The position numbers were made by a program, and so were the translations under genes. The notes below the pieces were generated by a model. It was not told where the DNA came from. It was given only the letters and a program-made list of their open reading frames with translations, and ran no database searches. A stretch of DNA of 59,617 nucleotides, from positions 1-59,617 of the forward strand of contig NZ_JRMQ02000013.1 of NCBI RefSeq assembly GCF_000762845.2. The letters run 5' to 3'. The stretch comes from Helicobacter japonicus (lineage in GTDB: Bacteria > Campylobacterota > Campylobacteria > Campylobacterales > Helicobacteraceae). Positions 1 through 9,245 of the stretch are shown here, in pieces. Every line of letters starts with the position of its first letter. The stretch's first letter is position 1.

Positions 1-99
1 ACTGCTTCTTGAAGATTTTGAGCTTCTTCACCTAATGTTTGAGCAAAGGCAGCACTTGTTGATAGCATTTTTCTAATTTCTTCTCCTAGGGTATTTGTA
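1..99. repeat. Terminal inverted repeat, left copy (99 bp)
   Basis: Bases 1-99 are the exact reverse complement of 59519-59617; the match stops at base 100. Both copies encode the same stretch of a chemoreceptor cytoplasmic domain (TLGEEIRKML to LGEEAQNLQEAV). A perfect match that ends exactly at the sequence ends suggests a contig that stopped at a repeat shared by several receptor genes. Confidence 0.9.
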
Positions 100-1586
100 A
101 CAACTTCTACTCTACCACTTGCATCTTTTACTTCTGTGGTAAAGTCTAATTGTGTATAGCTATCAAATACTCTTGAAATTTCGTTTGTATCACTCCCGAT
201 TTTTTCTTGTAAATCATCAAGCATATGGTTAAGCACTTCTTTTAATTCATTAAGCTGTGGATTATGAGGTGTTTCTGTGATTCTTGCTTTAAAGTCTCCA
301 GATTCAATAGTTTTTGCAGTTAAGACCGATTGCTCTACTGCTCTAGCGTCTTGGTCTAAGCCTTGTTGAGTCTTTTGGATATTTTCATTGATTGCCATAC
401 CCATTTCACCAAATTCATCTTGAGCCACAATTTTAAGTGGTGTTGGAGCATTTTTACGCTCGTGATTGAGATATTTGAAGAACTCAAAGAGTGTATGAGA
501 AATATGATGGATTCTTTTGACAATAGTTGAGCGGATATAGACAAAGAAAATCAAAGATGTGAAGAGAATTGTAAGTATTCCCATAATAATAAGCACGATT
601 TGTAGCTTTTTAATAGGTTCTTCTATGGATTCAAATGGTGCGAGTGAGATGACACTCCAATATTCTCCTAAACCTGGGTAAATTTCAAATACATTCAAAG
701 CTGCTTTTGAATTTCTACCTGCTAAGGTTGTATAAGTGTAAATACCAGCTTTATGATTAAGTGCAGATTCAGCAATGATTTTTGCAGTCGGGTGGGTATT
801 AAGTGTGAGTAAGTCTTTTAAGCGAGTAGCTTGTTGGTTATCTTTTTCACCATTTATTATTATACGTGCCTCGTGATTCAAAACGATACGGTTATCATTT
901 TGAAAAACACTTAATTCAGGATTGCTTAGGATTCTTTCAATTTCTTCCATATTAAAGAAATTTCCCATAATACCTATAACCTTGCCTCTAACAATAAAAG
1001 GAGCGATAATACCCTTTACATAATGTCTTTTGCCATCTAAGATAATATCATACGTTGGAGTTGCGGTTATGCTGTCATTTTTGAGTGATTCCATAATTGT
1101 GGGCATTTGTTTCAAAATATCAGTTGGCATAGTTTGTGTAAAAGTGCCACCTGGTCCCAAATCTCTATCGATTGTGAATAGAGCAAATTCACCGCTTGGC
1201 AAAATATGAGAAGAATGTTGGAATCGAGATTGTGTGTATTCTTTTGTCATAATGATAAAACCACCAGTAGAATAGCGATTTGAATTGACAACTTTTGAAA
1301 GTATCTCTGCTAACTGGTCATCATTAAGTGCAGCATTTTTGGCTAAAAATGCTTCAACACTTTCTTTTGCAGCTATTGTGCTACCAAAAACTTCGCCCAC
1401 AGCACCTGTAAGAAGATTTTTATACCGAGCAGCTGTATTGCTTAAAAGTTTATCACTCTCATCTTCAAGCGTATTTGAAGCAATGCTTGAAACAACAAAA
1501 ACAATTAACGCAATAGCAATTGTGATAATGATAAAAATGGCACTGACAATTTTTGCGCCAATACTTAGACGATTGAATAGACCCAT
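1..1586 (-). CDS. Methyl-accepting chemotaxis protein, 3' end missing
   Basis: Transmembrane chemoreceptor. About 528 codons are present, running off the left edge, so the signalling tip that binds CheA/CheW is not in the window. The start at 1586 begins MGLFNRLSIGAKIV. A hydrophobic segment at residues 12-33 is followed by a roughly 290-residue periplasmic ligand-binding region of dCache-like character (GGFIIMTKEYTQSR, later GKVIGIMGNFFNMEEIE), a second membrane segment near residues 320-345, then HAMP-like helices (DEFGEMGMAINENIQ, PHNPQLNELKEVLN). The ligand cannot be deduced. The last 99 bases before the edge are identical, inverted, to the last 99 bases of the window, where a second receptor ends. 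No frameshift was seen. Confidence 0.93.
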   Translation of the reverse strand, partial: MGLFNRLSIGAKIVSAIFIIITIAIALIVFVVSSIASNTLEDESDKLLSNTAARYKNLLTGAVGEVFGSTIAAKESVEAFLAKNAALNDDQLAEILSKVVNSNRYSTGGFIIMTKEYTQSRFQHSSHILPSGEFALFTIDRDLGPGGTFTQTMPTDILKQMPTIMESLKNDSITATPTYDIILDGKRHYVKGIIAPFIVRGKVIGIMGNFFNMEEIERILSNPELSVFQNDNRIVLNHEARIIINGEKDNQQATRLKDLLTLNTHPTAKIIAESALNHKAGIYTYTTLAGRNSKAALNVFEIYPGLGEYWSVISLAPFESIEEPIKKLQIVLIIMGILTILFTSLIFFVYIRSTIVKRIHHISHTLFEFFKYLNHERKNAPTPLKIVAQDEFGEMGMAINENIQKTQQGLDQDARAVEQSVLTAKTIESGDFKARITETPHNPQLNELKEVLNHMLDDLQEKIGSDTNEISRVFDSYTQLDFTTEVKDASGRVEVVTNTLGEEIRKMLSTSAAFAQTLGEEAQNLQEA

Positions 1587-1769
1587 TAATTTCTCCTTTG
1601 AGCTTGATAGTGTTGATTTGAAGTTGCGTTTTAATAAGGAAGCAATTATATATCAAACAACTGGAAAAATCAATAAGTTTAAAAAAATGTGCTTAAACAA
1701 AAAGAAAAAAAATACTTTTTTACTCACATAGTTTTTATTTGAAAATAAAGAGTATATAAAGATTATCTT

Positions 1770-1800
1770 ATTTCAAAGAGTCTTTATGACTCTTTGAAAT
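1770..1800 (-). terminator. Hairpin downstream of htpG
   Basis: Perfect 13-bp stem: 1770-1782 (ATTTCAAAGAGTC) pairs with 1788-1800, with a 5-base loop. It lies 22 bases past the htpG stop. There is no strong U-run on the minus strand, but the T-rich plus-strand flank would allow some function both ways. Confidence 0.6.
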
Positions 1801-1822
1801 TGATTTTTATAGATTCTAGGGC

Positions 1823-3679
1823 TTAGAGACTTTGAAGTAAAAGGTTATTCAGCTCTGTATTGAAAGCTTTAGCATCATTTAATGTGCCACCTTCAAGCAC
1901 AAGGGCTGCTCCAAAGAGAAGCAAAGCACTTTGTTTAATTTTATCCTCCTGCGCACTTTTAAGCTTTTCAAAAAGAGGGTGAGTAATATTAAGTTGGAGT
2001 GTAGGCTTAGATTCTGGCACTTTTTGCCCCATTTGTGCCATAAGGTTTGCCATCATAGGGTTAGAATCTTCCTTGATGAGCGTAAGTGGCGAATCACCAA
2101 GACTTGAGAGTTTTACTTCAGAAATTTGTTCCCCTAAGGCATCTTTAAAGTTTTTGATAAGTGGCTCATAAGCTTTTTGTGTCGCTTCATCAATAGTTTC
2201 TTCTCCTAATTCCTCTAGGGCTTCTTTAGAATTAATGCTTCTAAGAGGTGTTTTATCATATTCTCCCACCATTGGCATTACTATCGCATCAATTTCATCA
2301 CTTAAAAGTAGCACATCAAAGCCTTTTTGTGCAAACTTTTCGAGCAATGGTGCATTTTTAAGTGCATCTTTATTTTCGCCGAGCATATAATAAATACTTT
2401 TTTGTTCGCTACTCATCGCATCTTTATAGGCTTTAAGTGAAAGATTTTCTGTTTTAGAGCTATCAAAACGCAAAAGTTCTAAAATCTTTTCTTTATTTTC
2501 ATAATCACTATATAAACCTTCCTTTAGCACCTTGCCAAATTCTTGATAAAATGCCTTGTAATCCTCATCTTTTTTAGCAATATTAGCTATTTCACCCAAA
2601 ATTTTCTTTGTTGAGGCAGATTTGATATTAGCAAGAATCTTATTTTGCTGGAGGATTTCACGACTGACATTAAGTGGCAAGTCTTCACTATCAATAACAC
2701 CTCGTATAAATCGCAAATATGGAGGTAAAAGCTCTTTATCATCATCAGTAATAAAAACGCGTTTGACATAGAGTTTTACACCTGATTGATAATCCACGCG
2801 GAAAAGGTCAAATGGGGCTTTTTGTGGAATATAAAAAAGTGTAGTGTATTCTAGATTGCCTTCAACTTTGGTATGAATCCAACGCATAGGCTCATTATTA
2901 TCGTGTGAAAGCGTGGCGTAAAACTCTTTGTAATCACTCTCTTTTAACTCTGCTTTTGGAATCTTCCACAATGCTTTGGCAGTATTTATTTGAGAAATTT
3001 TGTCTTCTTTTTTTTCTTTTCTCTCATCTCCCTCACCCTCGAAGCTAGATTCTGTATAGTGTAAATAAATAGGAAAAGCAATATGTTCTGAATATTTGTG
3101 AATGATATTTTCAATTTCCCAACGCGAAGCAAAGTGTGCTTCCTCATCACGGAGATAGAGTGTAATTTGTGTGCCTTGAGATTCTTTAACACATTCACCA
3201 ATTTCATACTCACCTTTACCTTCACTTACCCACGCATAAGCCTTTTCTTCGCCTGCTTTTTTACTTTGCACTACAACGCGATGAGCGACCATAAATGCAG
3301 AATAAAAGCCCACTCCAAATTGTCCAATAAGTGCAGAATCTTTTTTCTTATCGCCACTAAGTTGTGCTAAAAAGCTTTTTGTTCCAGATTTTGCGATAAT
3401 ACCAAGATGTTCTTTCATATCGGATTCATTCATACCTATGCCATTATCTTCTATGGTGATAGTTTTTTTAGATTCATCAAATTGTATATCAATACGCGGT
3501 GTGAAAGAGAGGCTTTTTAGTTTTTCATCTGTGAGTGTGAGATATGAAAGTTTATCAAGCGCGTCAGATGCATTACTTACAAGTTCTCGCAAGAAAATTT
3601 CTTTGTTAGAATACAAAGAATGTATCATTAAATCTAAAAGTTGTGTAATTTCAGTTTGAAATTGATGTTTCGTTGCCAT
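1823..3679 (-). CDS. htpG: Molecular chaperone HtpG (Hsp90 family)
   Basis: Cytosolic ATP-dependent Hsp90 chaperone of 618 residues, the usual bacterial length. The N-terminal GHKL ATPase domain has EIFLRELVSNASDALDK near residues 28-44, DNGIGM near 78-83 and the lid motif GQFGVGFYSAF near 118-128. The middle domain has the conserved PLNVSREILQ, and the C-terminal dimerisation region is complete. The start at 3679 is preceded by AAGGAG at good spacing. It is a single-gene unit, divergent from the patatin gene across 253 bases that hold promoters in both directions. No CIRCE or HspR-type operator was recognised there. Confidence 0.98.
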   Translation of the reverse strand: MATKHQFQTEITQLLDLMIHSLYSNKEIFLRELVSNASDALDKLSYLTLTDEKLKSLSFTPRIDIQFDESKKTITIEDNGIGMNESDMKEHLGIIAKSGTKSFLAQLSGDKKKDSALIGQFGVGFYSAFMVAHRVVVQSKKAGEEKAYAWVSEGKGEYEIGECVKESQGTQITLYLRDEEAHFASRWEIENIIHKYSEHIAFPIYLHYTESSFEGEGDERKEKKEDKISQINTAKALWKIPKAELKESDYKEFYATLSHDNNEPMRWIHTKVEGNLEYTTLFYIPQKAPFDLFRVDYQSGVKLYVKRVFITDDDKELLPPYLRFIRGVIDSEDLPLNVSREILQQNKILANIKSASTKKILGEIANIAKKDEDYKAFYQEFGKVLKEGLYSDYENKEKILELLRFDSSKTENLSLKAYKDAMSSEQKSIYYMLGENKDALKNAPLLEKFAQKGFDVLLLSDEIDAIVMPMVGEYDKTPLRSINSKEALEELGEETIDEATQKAYEPLIKNFKDALGEQISEVKLSSLGDSPLTLIKEDSNPMMANLMAQMGQKVPESKPTLQLNITHPLFEKLKSAQEDKIKQSALLLFGAALVLEGGTLNDAKAFNTELNNLLLQSL

Positions 3680-3832
3680 TTTGTCTCCTTAAATCATAAA
3701 GTAATTTGGCAATCATAGCAGAAAATGATAAATTTGTATAAACTTTATAGCAATATTATAAACTTTTATGAGTTTATTTATATAAAAAACATTGAGTATT
3801 TTTATAATATAGTTGTGCTTGGAATCCTGTGT

Positions 3833-3838
3833 TATAAT
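3833..3838 (+). promoter_or_regulatory. -10 box (TATAAT) upstream of the patatin gene
   Basis: TATAAT sits about 95 bases before the patatin start in a T-rich context, as is typical of epsilonproteobacterial sigma-70 promoters. A second TATAAT-like box lies near 3890 and could also serve this gene. Confidence 0.5.
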
Positions 3839-3932
3839 ACTTTTTCGAGGCAAGATGAAACTATAAGGATTCTATAAAGTTTAAGATTTTGTATAATGAT
3901 TATAAATGATAAAAGAAATTTAAGGAGTAGCG

Positions 3933-5174
3933 ATGAAAATGGCAATTGTGCTTGGTGGGGGAGGTTCAAAGGGAGCATATCAGATAGGTGCTTGGCGTGC
4001 TTTAAAAGAGCTTGGCATAAAGTATGATATTATCACTGGCACAAGCATAGGAGCGTTTAATGGCGCAATGATGGTGCAGGGTGATTTTGAAAAAGCTTTG
4101 GCATTATGGCGCGAGATTGATATTGATAAAGTTATATTAAATGGATTGAATTTGCGCACAGATTTCAATTATTACAAACAAAATAGCGATAAACTCATTC
4201 CTTTTTTAAAAAGTTATGCAAATCATAAGGGTATGGATATTACACCATTGAAAAAAATTGTAGAATCTTCGTTTGATGAGGCATTTTTCACATCATCTCT
4301 TGATTATGGGTTAGTAAGCGTGAAGATTCCCTCATTTAGCCCAATTCAAAAGAGAAAAAGTGAGTTAAATAAAGAGAATCTTGCCTTATGGATTCTTGCT
4401 TCAGCCTCGTGTTTCCCGGCATTTCCTGTGTGTGAGATTAATGGAGAGAACTATATTGATGGTGGATATTATGATAATTTGCCTGTGAATTTTGCCTTTG
4501 AACTTGGTGCAGAGCAGGTCATTGCTATTGCGCTTAATCCAAATCCACATATTTATAGCACACATCCACTTGTGCGCACAATCCAGCCGATTGTGCCACT
4601 TGGAGGAATGCTTGATTTTGATAAGGCGAGTATGAGTGAGAATATGGAGATTGGTTATCTTGATACTTTAAAAAGTTTTGGAAAGCTATGGGGAAGAATA
4701 TACAGCTTTAGAATCTCTAAAGATTTTATGCAAAAATGCGCTTTAGCAGCAAGTAAAGCACTTGCTTTTGTGCTAAGAGAAGAATTGCATAATGCAACGA
4801 CATTGCCTTTTAATCTCCAAAAAGCATTTGAGATTTTCACACCTGCAATATCGGATAAAATTTTACGCTTACTCAGTGAAGATTCGCCTTATATTTCGCA
4901 TATTGAGCAAATATGTGCGAGTGATATATGTGAGGTGTATCATACAAGCCCTTATCGTATAGCATTGCATTTAATAGAGGCAGTTATGCTATATTTTGGA
5001 GATTTTAAGCACGATGGAATCTATGATTTTAAAGAAGTATGCAGGGTTCTAAAAAAATATAAATTTGAGCATTTTGACATCAATATACAAAGCATACAAA
5101 ACAGCGATAAAGCATTGCTTGGTGCATTTTTTGGATTATTTTTAACTTATTTGCAAAAATATGAAGATATGTAA
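3933..5174 (+). CDS. Patatin-like phospholipase
   Basis: Serine lipid acyl hydrolase of the patatin/RssA family, 413 residues. Diagnostic elements are the oxyanion loop GGGGSKG at 8-14, the nucleophile elbow GTSIG with Ser38, and the catalytic Asp176 in DGGYYDN, a Ser-Asp dyad. There is no signal peptide, so a cytoplasmic or membrane-associated location is likely. The C-terminal part after about residue 270 has no motif I recognise. The ATG at 3933 has AAGGAG eight bases upstream. A radical SAM gene follows after 44 bases on the same strand, so the two may be cotranscribed. Substrate unknown. Confidence 0.9.
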   Translation: MKMAIVLGGGGSKGAYQIGAWRALKELGIKYDIITGTSIGAFNGAMMVQGDFEKALALWREIDIDKVILNGLNLRTDFNYYKQNSDKLIPFLKSYANHKGMDITPLKKIVESSFDEAFFTSSLDYGLVSVKIPSFSPIQKRKSELNKENLALWILASASCFPAFPVCEINGENYIDGGYYDNLPVNFAFELGAEQVIAIALNPNPHIYSTHPLVRTIQPIVPLGGMLDFDKASMSENMEIGYLDTLKSFGKLWGRIYSFRISKDFMQKCALAASKALAFVLREELHNATTLPFNLQKAFEIFTPAISDKILRLLSEDSPYISHIEQICASDICEVYHTSPYRIALHLIEAVMLYFGDFKHDGIYDFKEVCRVLKKYKFEHFDINIQSIQNSDKALLGAFFGLFLTYLQKYEDM

Positions 5175-5218
5175 AATATTTGAGCAAAATTCGATGTGAA
5201 GAGTAGGATTGCATATAA

Positions 5219-6115
5219 ATGGCACAATTTGAAAAAGTATATATCGAGATAAGTGATTATTGTGCGCTCTCTTGTGGATTTTGCCCAAGCAATACACTTG
5301 ATAAAAGACGCGGAATAATGGATTTGGCATTTTTTGAATCTATATGTGCGCAGTTTCAACATAAAACAAAGCGGGTGTGTTTGCATATACTTGGTGATCC
5401 TTTGAGTGTGAGAGATTTTAATTCTTATGTAAAAATCTCACATTCTTATGGACTTAAAATTGATTTGGTAACAACAGGATTATTCCTAAAAGAGCGTGAT
5501 TTTGAGATTTTACTCCACGAACCTTTTGTGCAGATTTCATTCTCTCTTAGCGCATTTTTGGCAAACCCGCAGCAGCTTACGATGAAGCATTTGCGAAGAA
5601 TCTTAACCTTGTGTGAGAGGCATATACAAAAGAATGCAAATCCTTTTATTAACTTACGCTTTCATCAAAATGATGTGAAGCAAGGGAGTGAGGGGTTTAA
5701 TGTGATGATAGAGGCAATCAGTGCTTTTTTTGGAATCTCTTTTTTTGAGATACAGCATAAGCTAAGTGCTGGTAATCGCATACGACTAGCAAGGAAGATT
5801 CTCCTTAATCCTACGATTTCATTTGAATGGGAACAAGATTGCATAAAAGAAAAAAATATACAGCATCTTCCAAATAAAAAACCTCTATGCTATGGAACAT
5901 TAAAGCAATGTGGGGTTTTAAGTAATGGAGAACTTGTGCCTTGTTGTATTGATTATGCAGGGAGAGCAAGTTTTGGTAATGTAAAAGAGAGAAGCGTGAA
6001 AGAAATCTTAGAATCTAAAGCTTTTGTGGATTTTGGCACATTGCTTAAAAATGGTGTGGCTCCTTGTGAGATATGCTGTAAATGTGGATATAAGATGATA
6101 TTAGGAGATTCTTAA
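5219..6115 (+). CDS. Radical SAM/SPASM domain protein
   Basis: 298 residues. The N-terminal Cys15-x3-Cys19-x2-Cys22 (CALSCGFCPS) is the radical SAM [4Fe-4S] motif. The C-terminal third carries a cysteine-rich SPASM-like region (CYGTLKQCG, then GELVPCCIDYAG, then CEICCKCG) expected to hold extra Fe-S clusters. Such proteins often modify peptides or maturate enzymes. No precursor peptide gene was seen next to it, so the substrate is unknown. It follows the patatin gene by 44 bases. The family assignment is firm, the function is not. Confidence 0.88.
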   Translation: MAQFEKVYIEISDYCALSCGFCPSNTLDKRRGIMDLAFFESICAQFQHKTKRVCLHILGDPLSVRDFNSYVKISHSYGLKIDLVTTGLFLKERDFEILLHEPFVQISFSLSAFLANPQQLTMKHLRRILTLCERHIQKNANPFINLRFHQNDVKQGSEGFNVMIEAISAFFGISFFEIQHKLSAGNRIRLARKILLNPTISFEWEQDCIKEKNIQHLPNKKPLCYGTLKQCGVLSNGELVPCCIDYAGRASFGNVKERSVKEILESKAFVDFGTLLKNGVAPCEICCKCGYKMILGDS

Positions 6116-6209
6116 GGGCAATTTGGCATTATGGAATTATTTTTGCTAGCTATAGAGTGAAAGTTTAGATTCTAAAAGGAATTAGAATACTTGTGCTAAA
6201 AGGGATTTT

Positions 6210-7346
6210 ATGAAAAAAATAATTGCAGCCATTGCGTGCTTATTTGCTTTGAATGAAATTGCAAATGCAAATAATTTAGCGCGTTTGTTTCTTACTGGGC
6301 AACCGAGTGGGCATATGGGTTTATATTATCAAGGTATAACAGGTGGTGCGCCAAGTTTTGTTGATATCAATGCCTCACTTGCATATCAAACACAACGATT
6401 TAGAGGCATCGGTTTTGGGACTTCAATGTGGGTGGCTACAAAGGTTTTTCAAAGCCATATTGGGGATTTTTCGCAGGTAAAAGAAAATTTTGTTTTTACA
6501 GAATTGAATGCAAGTTTTGTTAATCCTAATAGAATCAGTATGTATGTGGGACGCTTTAAAACAAACACGGAATGGATTAAGTATTATACACAGGGTGTAG
6601 CAGTTAGTTATGAGGATATAGAAAATGTGCAAATTGATTTTATTTGGGCATTGAAGAATGCTTATGTTACAAATTATCGTGTAGAAAATTTTTCGAATCC
6701 ATTTGGAAATCTAGGGTCAATATATTTAGGTGCTTCGATTACCCTGCCAGATTCTCCATTACAACTTACACCCTATATATATACTGCGCCTAGTGATTTT
6801 ACATCTTTTGGGGTAAAGGTTCTTGTGGCTGTTCCAGCCGGTAGTGCTGCACTTTATGGAAAAATGCATTTTCTTGGATTTTCAGGTAAAGGTGATAAGG
6901 TCATTGATAGTTCAAGAACAAGTGGTGATGGTGGTTTTGTATGGTTAGAAGGTGGTGCAAAATGGGTTGGTATTAATGCTGGTGGAGGTGTTATTTCTAT
7001 GAATCAAAATGGTGCGAGAGGCATTGATTCATTTGGGCAAAGCAGTTATTTTGAAAGACGAGAGGGTTTATTTTATAATAATGCTACTACATTATATGGA
7101 TTTTTGGAATATGATTTCAAACGTTATATGCAACTTGATGCAGCTATTCGCCATACAACTATTGGCTCAAAAAATATATTTAATTGGGAGGTTGGTGTAG
7201 TCTCTGAACCGCAAAATAATATTAAAATAGGTGCTAAAATTATAGGAATGATAAATAATGCCGATTTCACGCTTGATGATTCTATCTTTGCCAGTGATGG
7301 TAGGAATTATCTTTTAACTCGTCTTTTTGGACAAGTTAATTTTTAA
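6210..7346 (+). CDS. Outer membrane protein (Helicobacter Hof-like family)
   Basis: 378 residues. A signal peptide (MKKIIAAIACLFALNEIANAN) precedes a beta-barrel-like sequence of alternating aromatic and polar strands ending in RLFGQVNF with a C-terminal Phe. The segment GHMGLYYQGITGG and the stretch around YVGRFKTNTEW and YTQGVAVSYE resemble Helicobacter outer membrane family (Hof) proteins; this is from memory of the family. The next gene has the parallel motif GHLGAFYHQGFGG, so the two are probably paralogues. They are 19 bases apart and likely form one unit. Porin or adhesin activity is possible but not shown. Confidence 0.8.
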   Translation: MKKIIAAIACLFALNEIANANNLARLFLTGQPSGHMGLYYQGITGGAPSFVDINASLAYQTQRFRGIGFGTSMWVATKVFQSHIGDFSQVKENFVFTELNASFVNPNRISMYVGRFKTNTEWIKYYTQGVAVSYEDIENVQIDFIWALKNAYVTNYRVENFSNPFGNLGSIYLGASITLPDSPLQLTPYIYTAPSDFTSFGVKVLVAVPAGSAALYGKMHFLGFSGKGDKVIDSSRTSGDGGFVWLEGGAKWVGINAGGGVISMNQNGARGIDSFGQSSYFERREGLFYNNATTLYGFLEYDFKRYMQLDAAIRHTTIGSKNIFNWEVGVVSEPQNNIKIGAKIIGMINNADFTLDDSIFASDGRNYLLTRLFGQVNF

Positions 7347-7365
7347 ATTTTTATAAGGAGAAACA

Positions 7366-8646
7366 ATGAAGAAATATAGTCTAGTTTCACTTGCTGCAGC
7401 TTCGGCTTTAGCAATGAGTGCAAATGCTGTAGAAGTTAGTCCCTTTGGGCATTTAGGTGCGTTTTATCACCAAGGATTTGGCGGTTTGCCTACTACTGAT
7501 AAAAATGGTAAAGAAGTGCAGCAAGCTTATGCTGATGTAAGCGCAAGAGTTGGGATTGAGCTTGGTTTAAGCAAATCTCTTAGTGTAGGACTTGGTGGTT
7601 GGGGTGCATATCCATTCTATACCACAGGAAATGAAACTGATGGTTATGTAGGTGATGTTGCTATTCCTAAAAATGCTGATGTATCTGATGCGTATTTACG
7701 CTATGATGGCGGAAATTTAAGCTTTATTCTTGGACGCTTTGATATAGGGCAGTTTTATCTTGGCAAAGATGGTAAAAATTATACAGGTGTAGATTGGATT
7801 TATGGCAATGTGCAAGGTGCTGCGCTCAATGTTGGTAGCAAAGCAGTGAGCTTTTGGGCATATTGGAGAAATTCTCAACTTGGTGCAGGACAAGCGTATA
7901 ATAGAATGGGTTATGAGCTTTCAAGCTTTAATACTTATCAAAATTATAAGAATAGCACAAAAATTGGTGAGATTGTAAGTGCAGGGTTAGATTTTGATTT
8001 TGGTATGTTAAAAGTTTCACCTTTTGTGGCTTATCTTACTGATTATGAAACTTCTCGTGATTCAATAAAAGATGAAGCATATACAGATGATATATTAAAT
8101 GCTGGAGCAAAGGCGCAGCTTGAGCTTGGTAGTGGGAATCTTAAATCAATCACTACATTACGAGGGATTTATGGCACAAATAATATCATAGGCAAGGGTA
8201 GAAGCACAAATGGTGTAACTTTCTGGGTTGATGAAGAGTTACGATTGAATGATATTTGGAAGCTCGGAGCTGGATATATAAGTCAAAACAAAGATACTCG
8301 TCTTTTAAATGTTGGTGATAGAGCAAGATTCTATGGTTATCGTGGTGGCTTAAGTGGCACAGGTTATGGTGCTTATCTAGGAGGAAATGCTCAAAGTAGT
8401 CATAACACTTGGTATGTATTTGGTGGTATAGAAGCAAAGCGCGTAGCACTTGATTTACTCTATGCTGGTGGTGATTATGAAGAGCTTTCTGCGGTTGGTT
8501 CATTAAAACTTTGGACAAATAGTGATAATATGTATTTCTCGGTAGGTGCTGGGTATGTTGGGACAGGTAAAGGAAGTTATAGCTATGATCCTATAGACAA
8601 TAAATGGCAGCATTCAGCTCTTGCATTTGCTAAATTTGGATTCTAA
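7366..8646 (+). CDS. Outer membrane protein (Hof-like), second of pair
   Basis: 426 residues with a signal peptide (MKKYSLVSLAAASALAMSANA) and a full barrel-like sequence ending in ALAFAKFGF, with the terminal Phe expected for Bam-dependent insertion. Shares the N-terminal GHLGAFYHQ motif with the preceding protein and has the same FILGRFD-type strand in its first third. AAGGAG precedes the start. A strong terminator follows the stop at 8663. Likely a channel-forming surface protein; specificity unknown. Confidence 0.82.
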   Translation: MKKYSLVSLAAASALAMSANAVEVSPFGHLGAFYHQGFGGLPTTDKNGKEVQQAYADVSARVGIELGLSKSLSVGLGGWGAYPFYTTGNETDGYVGDVAIPKNADVSDAYLRYDGGNLSFILGRFDIGQFYLGKDGKNYTGVDWIYGNVQGAALNVGSKAVSFWAYWRNSQLGAGQAYNRMGYELSSFNTYQNYKNSTKIGEIVSAGLDFDFGMLKVSPFVAYLTDYETSRDSIKDEAYTDDILNAGAKAQLELGSGNLKSITTLRGIYGTNNIIGKGRSTNGVTFWVDEELRLNDIWKLGAGYISQNKDTRLLNVGDRARFYGYRGGLSGTGYGAYLGGNAQSSHNTWYVFGGIEAKRVALDLLYAGGDYEELSAVGSLKLWTNSDNMYFSVGAGYVGTGKGSYSYDPIDNKWQHSALAFAKFGF

Positions 8647-8662
8647 AACTTTAGAGTCTTCA

Positions 8663-8699
8663 AAGGCTAGAGGTTTTCTCTAGCCTTATTCTGTTTTCT
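8663..8699 (+). terminator. Rho-independent terminator after the outer membrane protein pair
   Basis: Perfect 10-bp stem AAGGCTAGAG (8663-8672) with CTCTAGCCTT (8678-8687), a 5-base loop and a T-rich tail. Confidence 0.85.
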
Positions 8700-8759
8700 T
8701 TCCAAATATAAACTATAAATAAACCAAATAAACTTACAAATTTCCTTAAAAAGTTAATG

Positions 8760-8765
8760 TATAAT
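8760..8765 (+). promoter_or_regulatory. Extended -10 box for hemJ-argH
   Basis: TGTATAAT places the TATAAT hexamer 30 bases before the hemJ start, downstream of the terminator, giving a plausible promoter for hemJ-argH-menG. Confidence 0.6.
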
Positions 8766-8795
8766 AACAACCTTATTAGAGATTAAGGAGTAAAG

Positions 8796-9236
8796 ATGGA
8801 GTTTTTATACATTAAGGCATTTCATATTATCGTGCTTGTTACCTGGATGGCAATGTTATTTTATCTTCCGCGTTTGTTTGTGTATCACGCACAACATCGT
8901 GATAATGAATCTTTTACAAATATCGTAAAATTACAAGAGTTACGACTTTATAAATATATAGGTATGCCTGCATTGGTGCTTACTTTGCTTACAGGAATAG
9001 CAATGATTGTGTTAAATCCCGCTTTTCTTAAAGTATCTGAATCTGGTCTGTGGCTTCATATTAAACTTGTATGCGTATTTTGTCTTATTATCTATCATTT
9101 TATGTGTGGATATTTTATAAAAACTTTAGGTAATGGTTCTTGCACAAAAAGCCATAAGTTTTTCCGATTTTTTAATGAGATACCTACTATTTTACTTATT
9201 ATCATTGCTATTTTGGCAGTGTGCAAACCTATATAG
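8796..9236 (+). CDS. hemJ: Protoporphyrinogen IX oxidase HemJ
   Basis: Small polytopic membrane protein of 146 residues with about four hydrophobic helices, matching the CopD/HemJ family in length and in its opening (MEFLYIKAFHIIVLVTWMAMLFYLPRLFVYH), which carries conserved His10 and Arg26. HemJ oxidises protoporphyrinogen IX to protoporphyrin IX in haem synthesis in bacteria lacking HemG/HemY. AAGGAG precedes the ATG. argH starts nine bases after the stop. Confidence 0.9.
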   Translation: MEFLYIKAFHIIVLVTWMAMLFYLPRLFVYHAQHRDNESFTNIVKLQELRLYKYIGMPALVLTLLTGIAMIVLNPAFLKVSESGLWLHIKLVCVFCLIIYHFMCGYFIKTLGNGSCTKSHKFFRFFNEIPTILLIIIAILAVCKPI

Positions 9237-9245
9237 AGAAACATA

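Noticed and set aside
1285-1731. 148-residue plus-strand open frame
   Set aside because: It runs antisense through the chemoreceptor start region and its promoter; composition follows the opposite-strand codons, no ribosome site or signal, and the receptor frame is clearly real.
3680-3932. Heat-shock operator (CIRCE or HspR/HAIR) upstream of htpG
   Set aside because: I searched by eye for the inverted repeats and found only AT-rich sequence and -10 boxes.
8186-8518. 110-residue minus-strand frame rich in His and Leu
   Set aside because: Shadow of the outer membrane protein gene; the His runs come from reading Gly/Asp/Ala codons backwards.
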